64,000 nt of DNA. It comes from Peronospora farinosa. Lineage: Eukaryota; Oomycota; Peronosporomycetes; Peronosporales; Peronosporaceae. The first letter of the stretch is position 1, and every line of letters begins with the position of its first letter. The translations under genes and the position numbers were made by a program. Shown here one piece after another: positions 44,507-56,340 of this stretch. Location of the stretch: the NCBI GenBank assembly GCA_947646735.1, contig CANTFK010000139.1:1-64000 (forward strand), given 5' to 3'. Below the pieces are notes generated by a model. That model searched no databases and was not told the origin of the DNA. It saw nothing but the letters and a program-made list of their open reading frames with translations.

Positions 44507-45663
44507 GAATATGTACTACGCACAGCATCGGGCTGTGGCACCATGTGAAGTCTACATGGTACGACATCGGCAGCGCGCCGCGGCTCATCGCCTCATTCGC
44601 TCTATACCGCGATCTTGTCCATCATCGGAGTGCATGCCTCCTGTTCGCCTTGGCCTCCTGTTCGCCTTGGCCTCCATTGGGTCTGACGGCGCGGTCTAAC
44701 GTGTCGCAGAAGCAGAGTTCAAACTCGACGCCCAGATGTTCGCTGCTGCTACTGAGACGATCTTCTCATCACTTTGCGGTGGCACTAGACAATTGGCGTA
44801 GCAGTCCGTGCAGACAAATGATTGCTTCGTACTTCTCGTTCGAGATGACACGGTGAACAACAAGATCGGTCTTGTTGCCCTCTACATCTGCTTCCCGCAC
44901 TCTGTCTTGCTCGAGACTAGTCCTCGGAAAGGCTGAGCGTCCGTGACATGCAGCACAGCAGAGCCATATGGACGGACTTCAGAAAGATGCTTGCTAAGCA
45001 TTTTGCTACCCGCTATACCCACAACTCGTTAGAAGAAGATGAAGGCAGCTTCACCTGCTTTATAATTTGATCGTATAGCACACAGCCATTGTCCACGAAG
45101 AATTGCTCACGAAACCATTTCTTAGTATCACAAGCTTGATCGCCGGATTTTCTCACACTCACAACTCTGTTGCCACAAGAAAACAAGACGATACCAATAA
45201 AGGAGCATGCATGTGTACAGAGAGAACAACCTCCGTCGAGGTGCTGCATTGCTGCCTTCCTAAAAAAACTCCCACCACTCCATGACTGCCATTTGTCGCC
45301 TGCCACGCGCTTGCTTCTTGCTCTGCTTTTCTTGCCATCTGAAACAACCATGACCCTGCACCTCAATCGTAGATAATACAACCATGCCGGTCACCTGAAG
45401 AGCACAGTAAGTGCGGTAGCCAACCTCGGTCGGCCTGCTAGCTGCTCACTCGCGTTGACCCGTCAACTCCTGCTCACCAACATTCACGCTTCCGCCTGTT
45501 CGTGTGTGTGCATCTGAGCATCGGACTGTGCTATCCTCATTCTGGCCAACGATTTCTTTCATTGCCTCCTCTTCACACTTCCTTGCTGCGGTTCTGCTGT
45601 ACCCGTTTGAGATGCCAATGTCACGGTCAGAAAACAACTTGCTTGAGTCAGGCCATACAACGA
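44507..45663 (-). other. Gap with a possible small minus-strand gene
   Basis: Coding-like minus-strand stretches: about 45020-45147 (VRKSGDQACDTKKWFREQFF...VKLPSSSSNELW) and about 44776-44925 (LEQDRVREADVEGNKTDLVVHRVISNEKYEAI...SSATAK, then a stop). A GT at the end of the first and an AG near 44925 could join them. Upstream exons would lie in 45160-45381 (WQEKQSKKQARGRRQMAV). No family is recognised and the model is a guess. A 17-bp direct duplication (CCTCCTGTTCGCCTTGG, 44637-44670) lies inside. Confidence 0.3.
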
Positions 45664-47349
45664 TCAACTTTTGGAAGGCGTGCCTTGCAGAGTTGCATCC
45701 TTTGGCGCAAACACCTTCTTCTAAAGCGACAAAACGCAGCAGCGTCGGCAACATTACACAATCAAATGAGATCCGCAGCCCCACTTACCCGTTCGCCCTT
45801 GCTTCTCGGCTCCTTCTTGCCACCATTTCCACCTTTACGACGTGCATGTGGTTTCAAATTGGTACCTTCACCTTCAGCCCCATCAATTCCATCTTTACTT
45901 TTTCGGGGGTTGGTGCGTCCACGGCTGCCATTTTTCTTGCCGCCTTTGGAGGAACGCTTCTCTGATCCGCGTTCCGAAGAAGCATCGGTAGAGGGCGCAG
46001 TCCCAGCGGGGGGAAGAGCTGAATCGCCAACCGCAGCAACAGACTTGGAAATCATGATACGCAACATGCCAGGCTCTGCCGGTTCTTGTTTCGTTGATTC
46101 CTTCTTCGAAGACGCTCTTCCGTGTTGCTTGCCACTTTTAAGTTCTACAAGGAACAATCGACAGGGCATCATTAGCAAGACATCTAGCAATACTCCTCTC
46201 TGATCAACATGCTATCGTACCAGTTGCATCACTGCTGCTTTTCTTTTTGCAATCCTTTGAAGGTTTCGACTTCTCTTTCGTCGATTTTTGCTTAGAGCTC
46301 TATACAAACATAATGATTCGATGTCTAGCCAGCCAGCATCCAAATCACGGGTGTCAAAACCAATACTACTTACCGCTTTCTTTCCCTTCTGTCGACGCGC
46401 ATTCTTGACAAATGATTTTCCTCCAGATTTTCCCTATAACAGCATCACCATTTCACTTTATTAGAAAAGAAAGTGTGCAGGCATCATTCACAATTGATAA
46501 CTATATATAACTATCACTCACTTTGCCCTTATCACGGCTGTGAACCTTCCTTTCATTCAGGTACTTCACCAACGCCGCCACAGGCTTTTCCACCGTCTCA
46601 CCCTCTGCCATATCCACAACTGTTTCGGCACTAGGAAGTTTCTACACACATCAGAATCAAAGCAAACCATCCAGTCAATCCACGAATCCACTCAACTTAG
46701 TTGCTACTCAATGTTTCAACAAAACTTTCTACTAAACACTCACGTCTTTTGGCTTGGACAACTCGTTCAAAAACGCCATATACTCTGGATCACGGTCAAT
46801 TGTTCCTATTTTAGCGTCTTTTCGCTGTTTTTCACGTGGAATTTTCTGAAACGGGGCAAATTCTACCTCCAGTGGCTTAATATCTGTCTTCTCCTTCACG
46901 TTATAGCAAAATAGCTGTCCATGCAATGCTGCAATAAGTGTTTTGATTTTCTCTGGCTCTTTGTTCATGTCCAAATAAAGTCTCGCAGGTATTGGCTCAC
47001 GATTGTTTTTGCGTCGGTTACGACCGGGTACAAAGCGCCATATAACCTCGTGACCAATGCCGTATCCCTTCAACATTTCCCTAACCTCTTCTTCTGACGT
47101 CGTTGAAGGAATATTACGCACCACTAATTTCTTTAATACAGTCATCACGGTACGTGTGGGTCTCACCGAATTGACAGCAGACGAAGACGAGACAGTAGAT
47201 GACCCGCCTCCACCCCCACGCCCTCCACCGCGTTTATGAATGCTACTGCCTCGTTCACGGTTCTTGGAAGTTGCAATAGTATTGTCAATACTAAGACGAC
47301 GGTCACCTCCTCGACCCCCACGTCCACGGCGGCGAGGCGGTGGCGACAT
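45664..47349 (-). CDS. UPF3: UPF3, nonsense-mediated mRNA decay factor
   Basis: Six exons: 46744-47349, 46522-46641, 46374-46433, 46221-46299, 45789-46144, 45664-45720; 1278 bp, 425 aa; introns 68-102 bp, all GT-AG. A Gly/Arg-rich N-terminus is followed by the Smg4/UPF3 RNP-type domain: KKLVVRNIPSTTSEEEVREML, PARLYLDMNKEPEKIKTLIAALHGQLF, LEVEFAPFQKIPRE and DPEYMAFLNELSKP. ETVEKPVAALVKYLNERK follows, then a Lys/Ser/Gly-rich tail ending in a tiny exon with KKVFAPKDATLQG. The domain binds UPF2 and links exon-junction complexes to decay. The last exon is short but its frame, acceptor and total length fit. Confidence 0.92.
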
Positions 47350-48255
47350 GTTTTCGAGTTGGAAATACCGGTATTGTTGAGGAAAGACTGCAGATTATTA
47401 GCAAATGAAAATGATGGAAGTCAACAGCTGTCTGATATGTATACTTTATTTTGGGATAACGTATAGCTGCGGTCTGGACTACTATTGATGGATTATACCA
47501 AAGAGAGCGTATGAAATAAATTACAAATTTAGTGGGTCTATAACATTATACATGTATACAACTTCGGAAGCGAGTCTTGATAAATTCCACGTATGACCAC
47601 ATCAAGGGCACAAAACGTCATGCGTTCCTATCGCCAAGTTCCGCCACCATTCATTTCCTCTCTCTTGATCTTGTTTCCTGACTTTCCTGGATCTCTAAAT
47701 TCTTGGCTGCGATGATGTGGTCTTGTCACAGCTTTGCAAAACTCAATGACAAGGGGGTTAAACTAGGAGCACAAGACACTTACCACCACCTTTCGAAAGG
47801 TGGTCCCCAAACTCGGTGTTGATGTTCTTCAACGTGGTGACTCAATCCAGCAATTGGCATACTCTTGTACGGCCGTGTCTGCAGCACCAATTCGCTGACT
47901 AGAATAGTTTGGCTAAATTAGCCGCCGAGAGAACTTCTTCGTCTCTCTTCGCGTCATCTGCTACAACATGAGAACGTGAGTGTCAACGCCAAGGCACACA
48001 ATTTGACGGCATCTTAACATGTTTAATCTGTCTTCTTACCATTTTTGATTCCGTCCTTTCTTCAGTCATATCAGTGGCGCAAACATGAAATGGCTCGGGA
48101 AGTAAAATTCAGTCGTTCACACTCAGGATTGCGATAAAATTGAGACCCCGTGGACCAGCTGACCAACTCCTGCTTCACGTGCGACTCACAAGTATATTAC
48201 AGTACAATATATGCTGTCCATGTAGCAGGTATACAACAAATCGCTTGCTCGTTGT
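47350..48255. other. Intergenic, no supported gene
   Basis: About 0.9 kb between UPF3 and kinesin. I see no long frame on either strand, no tRNA-like clover and no repeats. It should contain the UPF3 promoter and the kinesin 3' UTR. Confidence 0.6.
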
Positions 48256-51200
48256 TCACGGACGATCCTTCCTGGACTTAATTTGCCGCTTCGGTTTGCC
48301 TAGCTCGCACTGGTTCACTTGCTTTGCAAACCGCAGCGAGCACAGACTCTCGCTTGCTGATTCCAGCGTTGGTGACAGGTTTACCATCATCAGCGTCTTG
48401 CCATCACCCGACAGGCTATTCTGAAGCAAGTATGTCAGTTTAGAATTGCGGAACGGAATCTACGAATCAACAAAGTTACACCGTCAGTATTCCGCTAGAT
48501 CGTAGCGCGATCGATGGACTTACATGAGAAGACTTGTTTCCGATCGCGCTAAAGACATCAGCCAGGCAGCTAAGACTCTTATTGATGGCTTGTGTCTCCT
48601 TCAAACGGTCACCAGAAACGTTAGATCGTGAAGCGCGCTCACTACCAGCTAAGTCGACCAGATTCAACTGGCCGTTTAGCATCACTCCTCCCTTATCATT
48701 CACGCCTTGCAAGTGCAATGTAAACACGCTATGCGACCGCGATGACTGCGCATTCATATCTGTGCAGGCAACACTTCGTGCTCTGCTTGCTCGTTCCATG
48801 AGATCTTCGACTTGTTCCATAGCAGTAACATCCACGAGTGTCAGTCCTGGTACGTAGACACCCCCCTTTGCATCTTTCTTGATGCTAAGTTTCTCGTCAC
48901 TGTTGCGTTTTGTGGCTAGCAAATCATGTATTGTTTCGTTGTAAATTTCCAGGAAAGACACTTTCGTGACGTAGTTCCATCCCTCGTGTTTCAACTTTTT
49001 ACACTCCTGCAGGATCATCTCGATCGCCCTCGGAATGATTCCGCGCATCTGACCACTACCACTTCCTTGCATCTATGATGCAACATAAAACATTAACTAC
49101 GACAAATCAAAGCAAAACGTAAGCAAGGGATACCAACCGTGTGTGTTTTTCCGGAGCCAGTCTGACCATACGAAAACAGGCAGACGTGATATCCGTCTAA
49201 AGAAGACTGAACAAACTCTGACACCTGCTCAAAAACCGCGTCTTGGCCCGACGAAGGGGCGAACACTTTGTCGAACGTGAAGGAGAATGTGTCCGGCTCT
49301 GAAAGGCTCTTTCCAGGGCGTTGCAGCTTCAGGCTTTCCCCGTCGAAATCACACGAAATCACAGGAGTCGTTGTATTAAGATCGCAACGGTCAGATGGCA
49401 AAAACGGGCGCGTTCTGGCAAATACTCGAACATTTCCACGCAGCTCCTACAAGTATAAAGCAACAGCGACAATTAGGCCATGCCGACATCTTGCCTTTTA
49501 GCGTGTCCAGACACAACATGACAATCTTACCTGGATCGTATTGTGCATTGCTCTCCGATGCTTATCACCTTGCTTGATCTTCTCTTGCAGCTCTAAAATC
49601 ATGCTGTCCTTTTGAGCGATCGATTGGGCTCCTTGACTCGTCAGCTCATAAAGACGCCGGCGCAAAACGTCGGCCTCTCGTTTCACTTTACACAGCTCTT
49701 CGACATTTCCATCGCAAGCTGAGGAGGCTTGCGTCCGTAAAGTCTGTACTTCACTTTCCAGACTGACATTCTCCTCCTGCAACTTGTCTATTTGACACTT
49801 AAAGCTGTTCCTTTCTTGCTGGAATCTCACTTCCAGTGTGCCAAGTTGTGTATTGTGCTGTTCTTTTGAGTCTACGTTTGCAGACTGAAGTCGCTTCATT
49901 TCAGCCTTAACTGCTTCCAACTGGGCATTTACAGCAATATGTTCTGTCCGAAGTTCGCGCACTTGATTCTCAAGCATCTGTCGAACACCTCCTTCTACAC
50001 CTACTTTTTGCATGTTTGATTGCAGGTCAGATTCGAGCTTCTTCATCTGAGCACGAATTTCCTGCTCATTCTGTTCTGTCGCTTTCCGTAATGTAGTTTC
50101 CAGCTACAAAGCATTAACAGTCACACACAAGTATTAGCTACACAACTCCATTACATGAAGATACTCACATACTTCCAGTTGCTTTTCAAGGTCACGCACT
50201 GTCGTCAAACTTGACGATTCCTGCCGCTCGAGATCACGAATGGTCGTTTGGAGTCTCTCAATCTTGTCGGCCAACTCCTTTTTATCAGTTTCAACCTTCG
50301 TACTTGTAGACGCGTTAAACTTCTGAATGTCAGTCAAACTTTTTACGAGATTAGAAACTTCCATATCTTTGTGCTGAAGCTTATCCTTCATCTCTGACAC
50401 TTCATTCGCCGCGTTGCTCACACGAGCCTCCAAAGACTGATTCTTTGCCTCAAGTGTGCACTTCTCCATCTCAGACTTGGTGCGTCGTTCGCGTTCGTCA
50501 TTTAGACTATTTGCAGCCTCAATTGCTTTGTCCTTGTACTTGTCGAGCTCTTTGTGCACCAAAGCAAGTTCTTCACGGGTCTTGGCGTGTTGCTTCTGTA
50601 ACTGTTCCAGCTCGGCCTGCTTGCGTTTGCTTTCGTCAAGTCCCTTTTTCTCAAGCAAGTCCTCTAGCTCACGCTTTTTCTCCTCAAAGCGTCGAGATTC
50701 GTCTATCATGCGTGTCTCGTGGGCTTTCAAGTCCAACTTCATCTGTTCATTCTCTTTCTGTGCCTCTTCTAGCTGAATGTCGAGCTTCGCCGCATTATCC
50801 CGAAGTACCGCATTGCTACGCACAACTTCCTGTTCCGATGCGCGAATTCGTCTGACACCTTTTTGCATAAGTTCATACTCCTCCCGTAGTTGTTTCAACT
50901 CTGTTTCCATGTCGTTCTTATTTCTCGCCGCCTGTTGCAGTACTACCAGCCTCCTCTCCATCATCGCCTTTTCTGCCGCAAACTTATCGTCCATCGTCGC
51001 AGAAACTTTGCTAAACTCTTGGATCTGTCAACAAAACGCGTGCAACACCATTTTCTCATGAGTCAGCAATACAAAAGTCAATAATACACTAAAGTTGCTT
51101 CATTGTCTGTACCTTGTTCACAACATCACGAACACTAGATTTGAGCTGTTTAATGTAATTAATCTGCTCCTCTTTCCGAGCTTTTACTGCAAACTTGTTC

Positions 51201-51568
51201 GTTTTATGACGGAATGCCAACAACTGTTCCAGAGTCGTTAGTGTCTCCTGACCAAAGCTTTCGTCAAATTTCTTTAGCACTTGAATGTCAAAATCAACCG
51301 ATAATGCCCCACTCTTCACTGCGTCTGTAGCTGTATCGTTCCCATACGTCGAGTCTAAAGTATTCGCGACTGGTCGCTTGGTTCTCGTGGAAGCTGTTGC
51401 TGGCGCCGGAAGCTGCGAAATTAACGGCCCTTTAAACCCAAAGCGACGTGGAGCAATTGCAGTTGCAGTTCTTGGGATTTTTGCAGGTGATGGACGTTCT
51501 GTGGACACATAAGAAAGACTTAAGACGTTCGAAGACACCTCGTCGCCCTTCCTGCGCTTTGTTCCCAT
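48256..51568 (-). CDS. Kinesin-14, C-terminal motor (KIFC1/Ncd-like)
   Basis: Six exons: 51113-51568, 50173-51024, 49531-50103, 49138-49446, 48524-49072, 48256-48459; 2943 bp, 980 aa; introns 64-88 bp. A basic Pro/Thr-rich tail is followed by a coiled coil of about 600 residues. The neck and motor are C-terminal: [27 protein letters not shown] (P-loop), [15 protein letters not shown] (switch I), [12 protein letters not shown] (switch II) and [26 protein letters not shown]. Motor position and neck sequence mark a minus-end-directed kinesin-14 acting in spindle organisation. The P-loop is split from the following Met-Gln-Gly-Ser by an intron, and all frames join exactly. Confidence 0.95.
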
Positions 51569-51708
51569 GTTTGAATTTACAAATTTAAAATTTGAGATTT
51601 TTAAATTTTAAATTTAAGGTTTTTGAATTGGAAATAAACGGATTGTTACGGTACATGGTCCACTCCTTGAAAATGGCTTCAGAATTACCGGTATACTGTA
51701 GCTACATG

Positions 51709-53051
51709 TTAATGCAGGTCCCAACGCCACACAGTTGCATCGTCTGAGCACGTGATAATCGTACGACCACTTTTACTAAAGCACACTTGGCGAACTGTGT
51801 TCTTGCAGCTGTTATGGGTCAATTTACAGACTGGACGTTCTTGTTCGGCATCCAGATCAAAGACGCTCACCATGCCCTTCTTGTTACCCACTGCCATGAC
51901 CTCTAGCTGCGAATCGAGACCAAACTTCATAAACCATAGATCAGCATCTTTGTAGTGATACTCACGTAGCACCGTGACTGCATCTTTGCCTCGCGACGGG
52001 TTTGGTTTCCAAAAAATCACCTTGTTACCAGTCGACTTGGACAAAATCAAGTCACCCACCATTCGCACGCAGTCCACGTAGTCAGCATGCACTTTGCTGG
52101 TGCAGAATGCCGGGAATTGAATAAACTTAGTGTCGAACGGACGATCCTTCGGACGGGGCTCCGTATATGACTTCTTAATCGCCGTCTGGACGACCTCATC
52201 CTCGAGATCCCAAATTTTGACCGTATTGTCCATCCCAGACGATACGAAGCACGAACCCTTCAGGTGGATGTCCAGGCTTAACACGTCGTCACGGTGACCC
52301 ATGTGACCGGCAAAAATTGCCACGCACACGCCCGTGAGAGAGTTCCATAGACGAATGGATTCATCCTTGCCAGCCGAGAACAACAGACTCGGGTCTACCG
52401 GGTGAAATTTGAGCTCATTCACTGAGTTGCCATGTCCTGACAAAACGATCAACACCGACTGTGTGATGCAGTTGATCACCTTGATATGGCCGCGGAAGCC
52501 TGCAGCCGCTAGTAGTGGCGAGCCTGTGAGCACATCCACTGTCCATGCTGCCGTAAAGTATTGCTCTTCCTGATCTCCATCGCAATACACTTGAATGATA
52601 TCGAGCCCGCCATTCTCCAGACATTCGTATACTGTCAACTATAAAACCAGACGACATCAGTCAGTAAATGAACACGCAAACTGCAGCAAGAGAGCCTCCC
52701 TCCTTCTCCTCCTTCTGCTATGTTGTATTCATACTCGATTGCCACCAGCTGCTGCAAACATGCGCTCGTAAATGGGCAGAACGTCACAAAATGTGACGCA
52801 GTAGAGAGCATTTCCATGGTCTTCTCGGGCGTAGGCTGCGTAAAAAATGCACGTAATAACAGCATAAGCACATCATGAAGCCGAGAATCAAATCATCCTA
52901 AACGTCGAATTAATGCAGCCAATGTACACGAGAACTTGTAGCCTTTCTTGCGAAGACGCGGGAGCAGTGACGTCAGTGTAATGTCGTCCACTACCACACC
53001 GTCCACTGGCCCGGGTTTATTCGGAGTCAGAGGCTCTTGCACGTCGTTCAT
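51709..53051 (-). CDS. EED: EED/ESC, WD40 subunit of Polycomb repressive complex 2
   Basis: Three exons: 52928-53051, 52735-52835, 51709-52638; 1155 bp, 384 aa. After a short N-terminus (DGVVVDDITLTSLLPRLRKKGYKF) comes REDHGNALYCVTFCDV, matching the KEDHG start of the EED propeller. Then GGNRLTVYECLENG, AAAGFRGHIKVINC, LSGHGNSVNELKFHP, SAGKDESIRLWNSLTGVCVAIFAG, GHRDDVLSLDIHLKGSCFVSSGMDNTVKIWDL and HADYVDCVRMVGDLILSKS. These are highly specific to EED/ESC/FIE. It would bind H3K27me3 and stimulate the EZH2-type methyltransferase. It is the last host gene before the right-hand transposons, about 1.1 kb from the copy 2 LTR. Confidence 0.95.
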
Positions 53052-53459
53052 GATGAGCAATACTACTCGTTTAGCTCGATTTTATCTCGCAAATGGATTT
53101 TATCCAGGCAAAAAGGTATCGACTGCCATCCAAATTAGACGGACATTATTTTATGCGAATAGTGTGCAAAATGTGACCCATTTAAATAGGGTTGAACGAT
53201 TTTAGGTGTTTAGACTTTATTAGCGAAGTTTTTTGTCCGACATTACGTAAACTTACCTTCAGAAGTGCATGGTGTTATGATGTTGGTTATGCAGTTTGAA
53301 GTAAACGTTGACGAGAAAAGATTCTATCATCAGATCAAGCGCTTCGTCCCAGCGCAACGTTCCACCGAAGCCGCCAACGTTTTCATGGGCGAAAGCACCT
53401 TGCATGTTAATCATGCAAGTTTTTCCTTTTGTGAACAAGTTAACGTGTTTGCTTATGAC

Positions 53460-54177
53460 GTTAAGATGAAGACTTGCGGAGCCATCTATATAACATGTTT
53501 CATATAAAGAACAAGCTTGCGGACCTGGGAGCGCTCGTGAATGACTTGCAGATAGTAGACAAGATGTTAGACGCGGTTTGATAAGCTTCGCCAGAAGATA
53601 CTATTTAACTAAAATGCGCAAAATATACGCCAAAATTGTCGTATGCCCATGTCAAATTGGCGTGGCAAAGCGTCAGAGTGAGCTTACTCTGCGCTTATGG
53701 CAAACGCCGATGCGTTTCCATCATGGGCTCTCTAAAAGTCAAAGATTCGCGCCATGTATCAGTAGCTTAACAATTAAGTGTTACTTCAGGCGCGCTTCTT
53801 TGGAGCACGACAGGCAAAACGATCTCTGCAAGAATATGTGCAGGAGATGCGTTCACTGTCTGCGTCCATTAGTGTGGGCTCGATACCGGAGCACATTAAG
53901 GTCCCTACGTTCATGAATAGACTACGGCACTGCCCATCGCGTCATGACCTTTTCATAAAGGTGCCAAAGACGATGGAGGAGGCAATTAAAATTGTTATGG
54001 TTGAGAAGCAATCCTACAATAGGGCTTCGACGACAGCTTATTATAAGCCGTCGGCCGAGAAGACGGATGCCACTCCAATGGATTTAGGCAATGCAGACGC
54101 GATCTGCTACAAGTGCGGCAAGCGCTGCCATATCATGGTTCGCTGCTATGCTAAACTTGCTGCTGGTGCTTAGGTCT
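53460..54177 (+). pseudogene. Degenerate retrotransposon gag relics, cut by the copy 2 insertion
   Basis: Two pieces. At about 53495-53580 a short stretch reads KNKLADLGALVNDLQIVDKMLDAV, like part of a Copia-type gag. At about 53815-54172 a second gag reads QEYVQEMRSLSASI, FMNRLRHCPSR, MEEAIKIVMVEKQSY and the knuckle CYKCGKRCHIMVRC (C-x2-C-x4-H-x4-C), like Retrotrans_gag proteins. No pol follows, since the Gypsy LTR starts at 54178. GGTCT (54173-54177) would be the left target site of that insertion. Confidence 0.7.
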
Positions 54178-54882
54178 TGTGGTGGAGTGGGATTCGCAAA
54201 ATTGCTGATGCGATTCCAACTCTCCACTGGCGCCCGGACGACCGACTAACGGAGGGGGTACCCCGATTCCGTGTGTATAGCCTTCCTCACCTTGTGTACC
54301 CGTCGGTAGGGCGGGTTGCTCTCTTCTCGGTAGACTTGAGTCGATGTTGGACTTGATTGTGTTAGGGATAGGTGGAGGGCGATCGCGTGGAATTCCTCAC
54401 ACGATCGCAGTTGTTCTTGGGGTGCTCTATCTGAGTCGCCCTGATCTCCCTTGAGATCGCCTTGTCCAAAAATGTAGATACTTGATCCGCTTGCCTTCTG
54501 ACCACTTGAGCCGTCTCGCGATCTTGTATCTGGACTTCTTAGTCCTCTGCGTCCAATCGCAGCTTGAGTTGTTTTGTTGAGAATTCTTGCAATCCCTGGC
54601 CAAACAATCCAGGGATATGACTTGCGTAGTAGGTAGACTTCCTTGAGACGTCGGGAGGCCAAAGAATCCAGCCCGGAAGAGAAGTCGACACGTGTACTTA
54701 GAAGCAAATTGAACTCTGTTAATGTTAACCAATCAAATACCAAAACCTATGATCTTGACTATCTGTAGCTCAGGATCTATTGCCACGTATCGCCCTTTCG
54801 GAGAAATCAGATCTTGTAATGTGGTCCACTCCAATATCGCCGCGATCTGGATCGCTACCTCGCTCGGATCTAATACCATTTC

Positions 54883-55010
54883 AGTATCGGATCGCGGTAC
54901 TAAATAATTAGTATCGGATCGCGATACTAATAATTAGTATCGGATCGCGATACTTATTTTAGTATCGGATCGCGATACTAATAATTAGCATCAGATCGCG
55001 ATCCGCCGGA
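54883..55010 (-). repeat. About 26-bp hairpin-forming repeats in LTR U3
   Basis: Four to five units of AGTATCGGATCGCGATACT followed by TAATAATT-like linkers. Each unit is a dyad: AGTATCG pairs with CGATACT around GATCG. The last unit is degenerate (AGCATCAGATCGCGATCC). The same array is at 63483-63610 in the 5' LTR. The GATCGCGAT core is shared with the satellite of copy 1. Confidence 0.85.
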
Positions 55011-55737
55011 TCACGACTTGTCCTCTTCACCGTTTCTCAGGTCATGTGAGATAGTTCATCTATGTGACATGTCATATCCACCATTCCAGTCCTCCATAGC
55101 GACGTGATCCACACCAGACCGTCTTCCACATGCTTGGATGTACCCATCCTCCTTCTTAGCGATCGCGTTCACGCGGATCGCCATCGGAAATACTGGAGAT
55201 CGCAATAGCGTAGTTCCTAGGCCATATTTGACCCCACATAGAAGTGCAAACTACACCATTCACTGTTTTCCATCCCATTTGACGTCATCTCGAAACCTTT
55301 CTACGAGATCGCGACTCATCAATATTGGCCGCGAGATCGCGACTCATTAATATTGGCCATTTCGGACTTAACCGAAAATATGCGATCACGCTTTGCGAAA
55401 TTCCACTATTCCACATTCACGTATAATCCTTTTAAAATCAATCCATCTAATTGGATCAACCGATACTGGAATCAAGTATAATCCAACGGTGTCCTATTCC
55501 ATGATTATTCAATATAATTCGGAAATGTGATCCATGCCATGTATCTTCACCTTAAGTATGTTTCAATCCATATCATCATCGTCTTCGATACCATTGATCC
55601 CTTCTTCATTCGTTTTATTGAACAAACAAATAAACGATCTTGGATCAACGGTGCTTTTCCATTCGATCGTCCATGAATTGAGATCGACTTCATCACACCC
55701 AATAAGTCATTTTAGTAAGTGACTTAATGGGGGAAAA

Positions 55738-55957
55738 GGATCCAACCGTTATGAGAAAGGGATCCGGCCTTTATGGGAAAGGAATCCGACCGTTATGAGA
55801 AAGGGATCCAACCGTTATGAGAAAGGTATCCAACCGTTATGAGAAAGGAATCCGACCGTTATGGGAAAGGGATCCAACCGTTATGAGAAAGGGATCCAAC
55901 CGTTATGAGAAAGGGATCTGGCCGTTATGGGAAAGGGATCCAACCGTTAGAGAAAAA
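55738..55957 (-). repeat. 22-bp tandem repeat in LTR U3, ten units
   Basis: Ten head-to-tail units of 22 bp, consensus on the plus strand GGATCCAACCGTTATGAGAAAG, with variants GAATCCGACC and GGATCTGGCC. It lies in U3 near the 5' end of the LTR in element orientation, where enhancer repeats are often found. Confidence 0.9.
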
Positions 55958-56340
55958 AGTCTCAATAAATCGGCTCTGGATTTATCGAGAATAATATTGT
56001 ATGGACTTAGCCAAAATTCTCAAATCGACTTTACCACAATCGTCCCCTGCACCGGTAGGCGACATACAGTGTCGATCTGGCTGTGCACCATCTGTCCTGT
56101 TAATATTCCTCGCGGTGTTTGTGTACAAGTAACACACCTCAGTCGTTCAATACAATTCCATTTTTGTCACTCCATTTCTTTAATCTTCTCCGAAATTGTC
56201 TTCTTTCTTGGGCTTTTCAGCCGCGATCTGGTCTTTCAGACCTTCGATCGACACTCAAATTCGCATATATCCTAGTTCCCCAGCTAGCCAACCATCTTGT
56301 ACAGCCATTTCCACTCTCCGTAAGCGAAATAACCAAATCA

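Larger units (their letters stand above)
54178..56038 (-). repeat. 3' LTR of copy 2 (1861 bp)
   Basis: Ends are TGTGGT...ACCACA in both readings. U5 and R are homologous to the copy 1 LTR (about 54178-54850), but U3 is different: it lacks the GCGATCC satellite and carries two other arrays (54883-55010 and 55738-55957). A TATA-like GGCTATACACACGG is at about 54270-54283 (minus). A 28-bp near-duplication with GAGATCGCGACTCA lies at 55303-55358. Confidence 0.9.

Noticed and set aside
44507..45010. Plus-strand 121-aa frame after the PD-(D/E)XK gene
   Set aside because: Repetitive low-complexity codons (duplicated 17-mer) and no motif; the opposite strand looks more coding-like.
45446..45784. Independent 112-aa minus-strand gene
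   Set aside because: It overlaps the UPF3 last intron and terminal exon; splicing GTAAGT to TTTAG gives a better in-frame UPF3 ending.
20121..53051. RXLR or Crinkler effector genes
   Set aside because: I looked for a signal peptide followed by RXLR/EER or LFLAK motifs in the open frames and found none.
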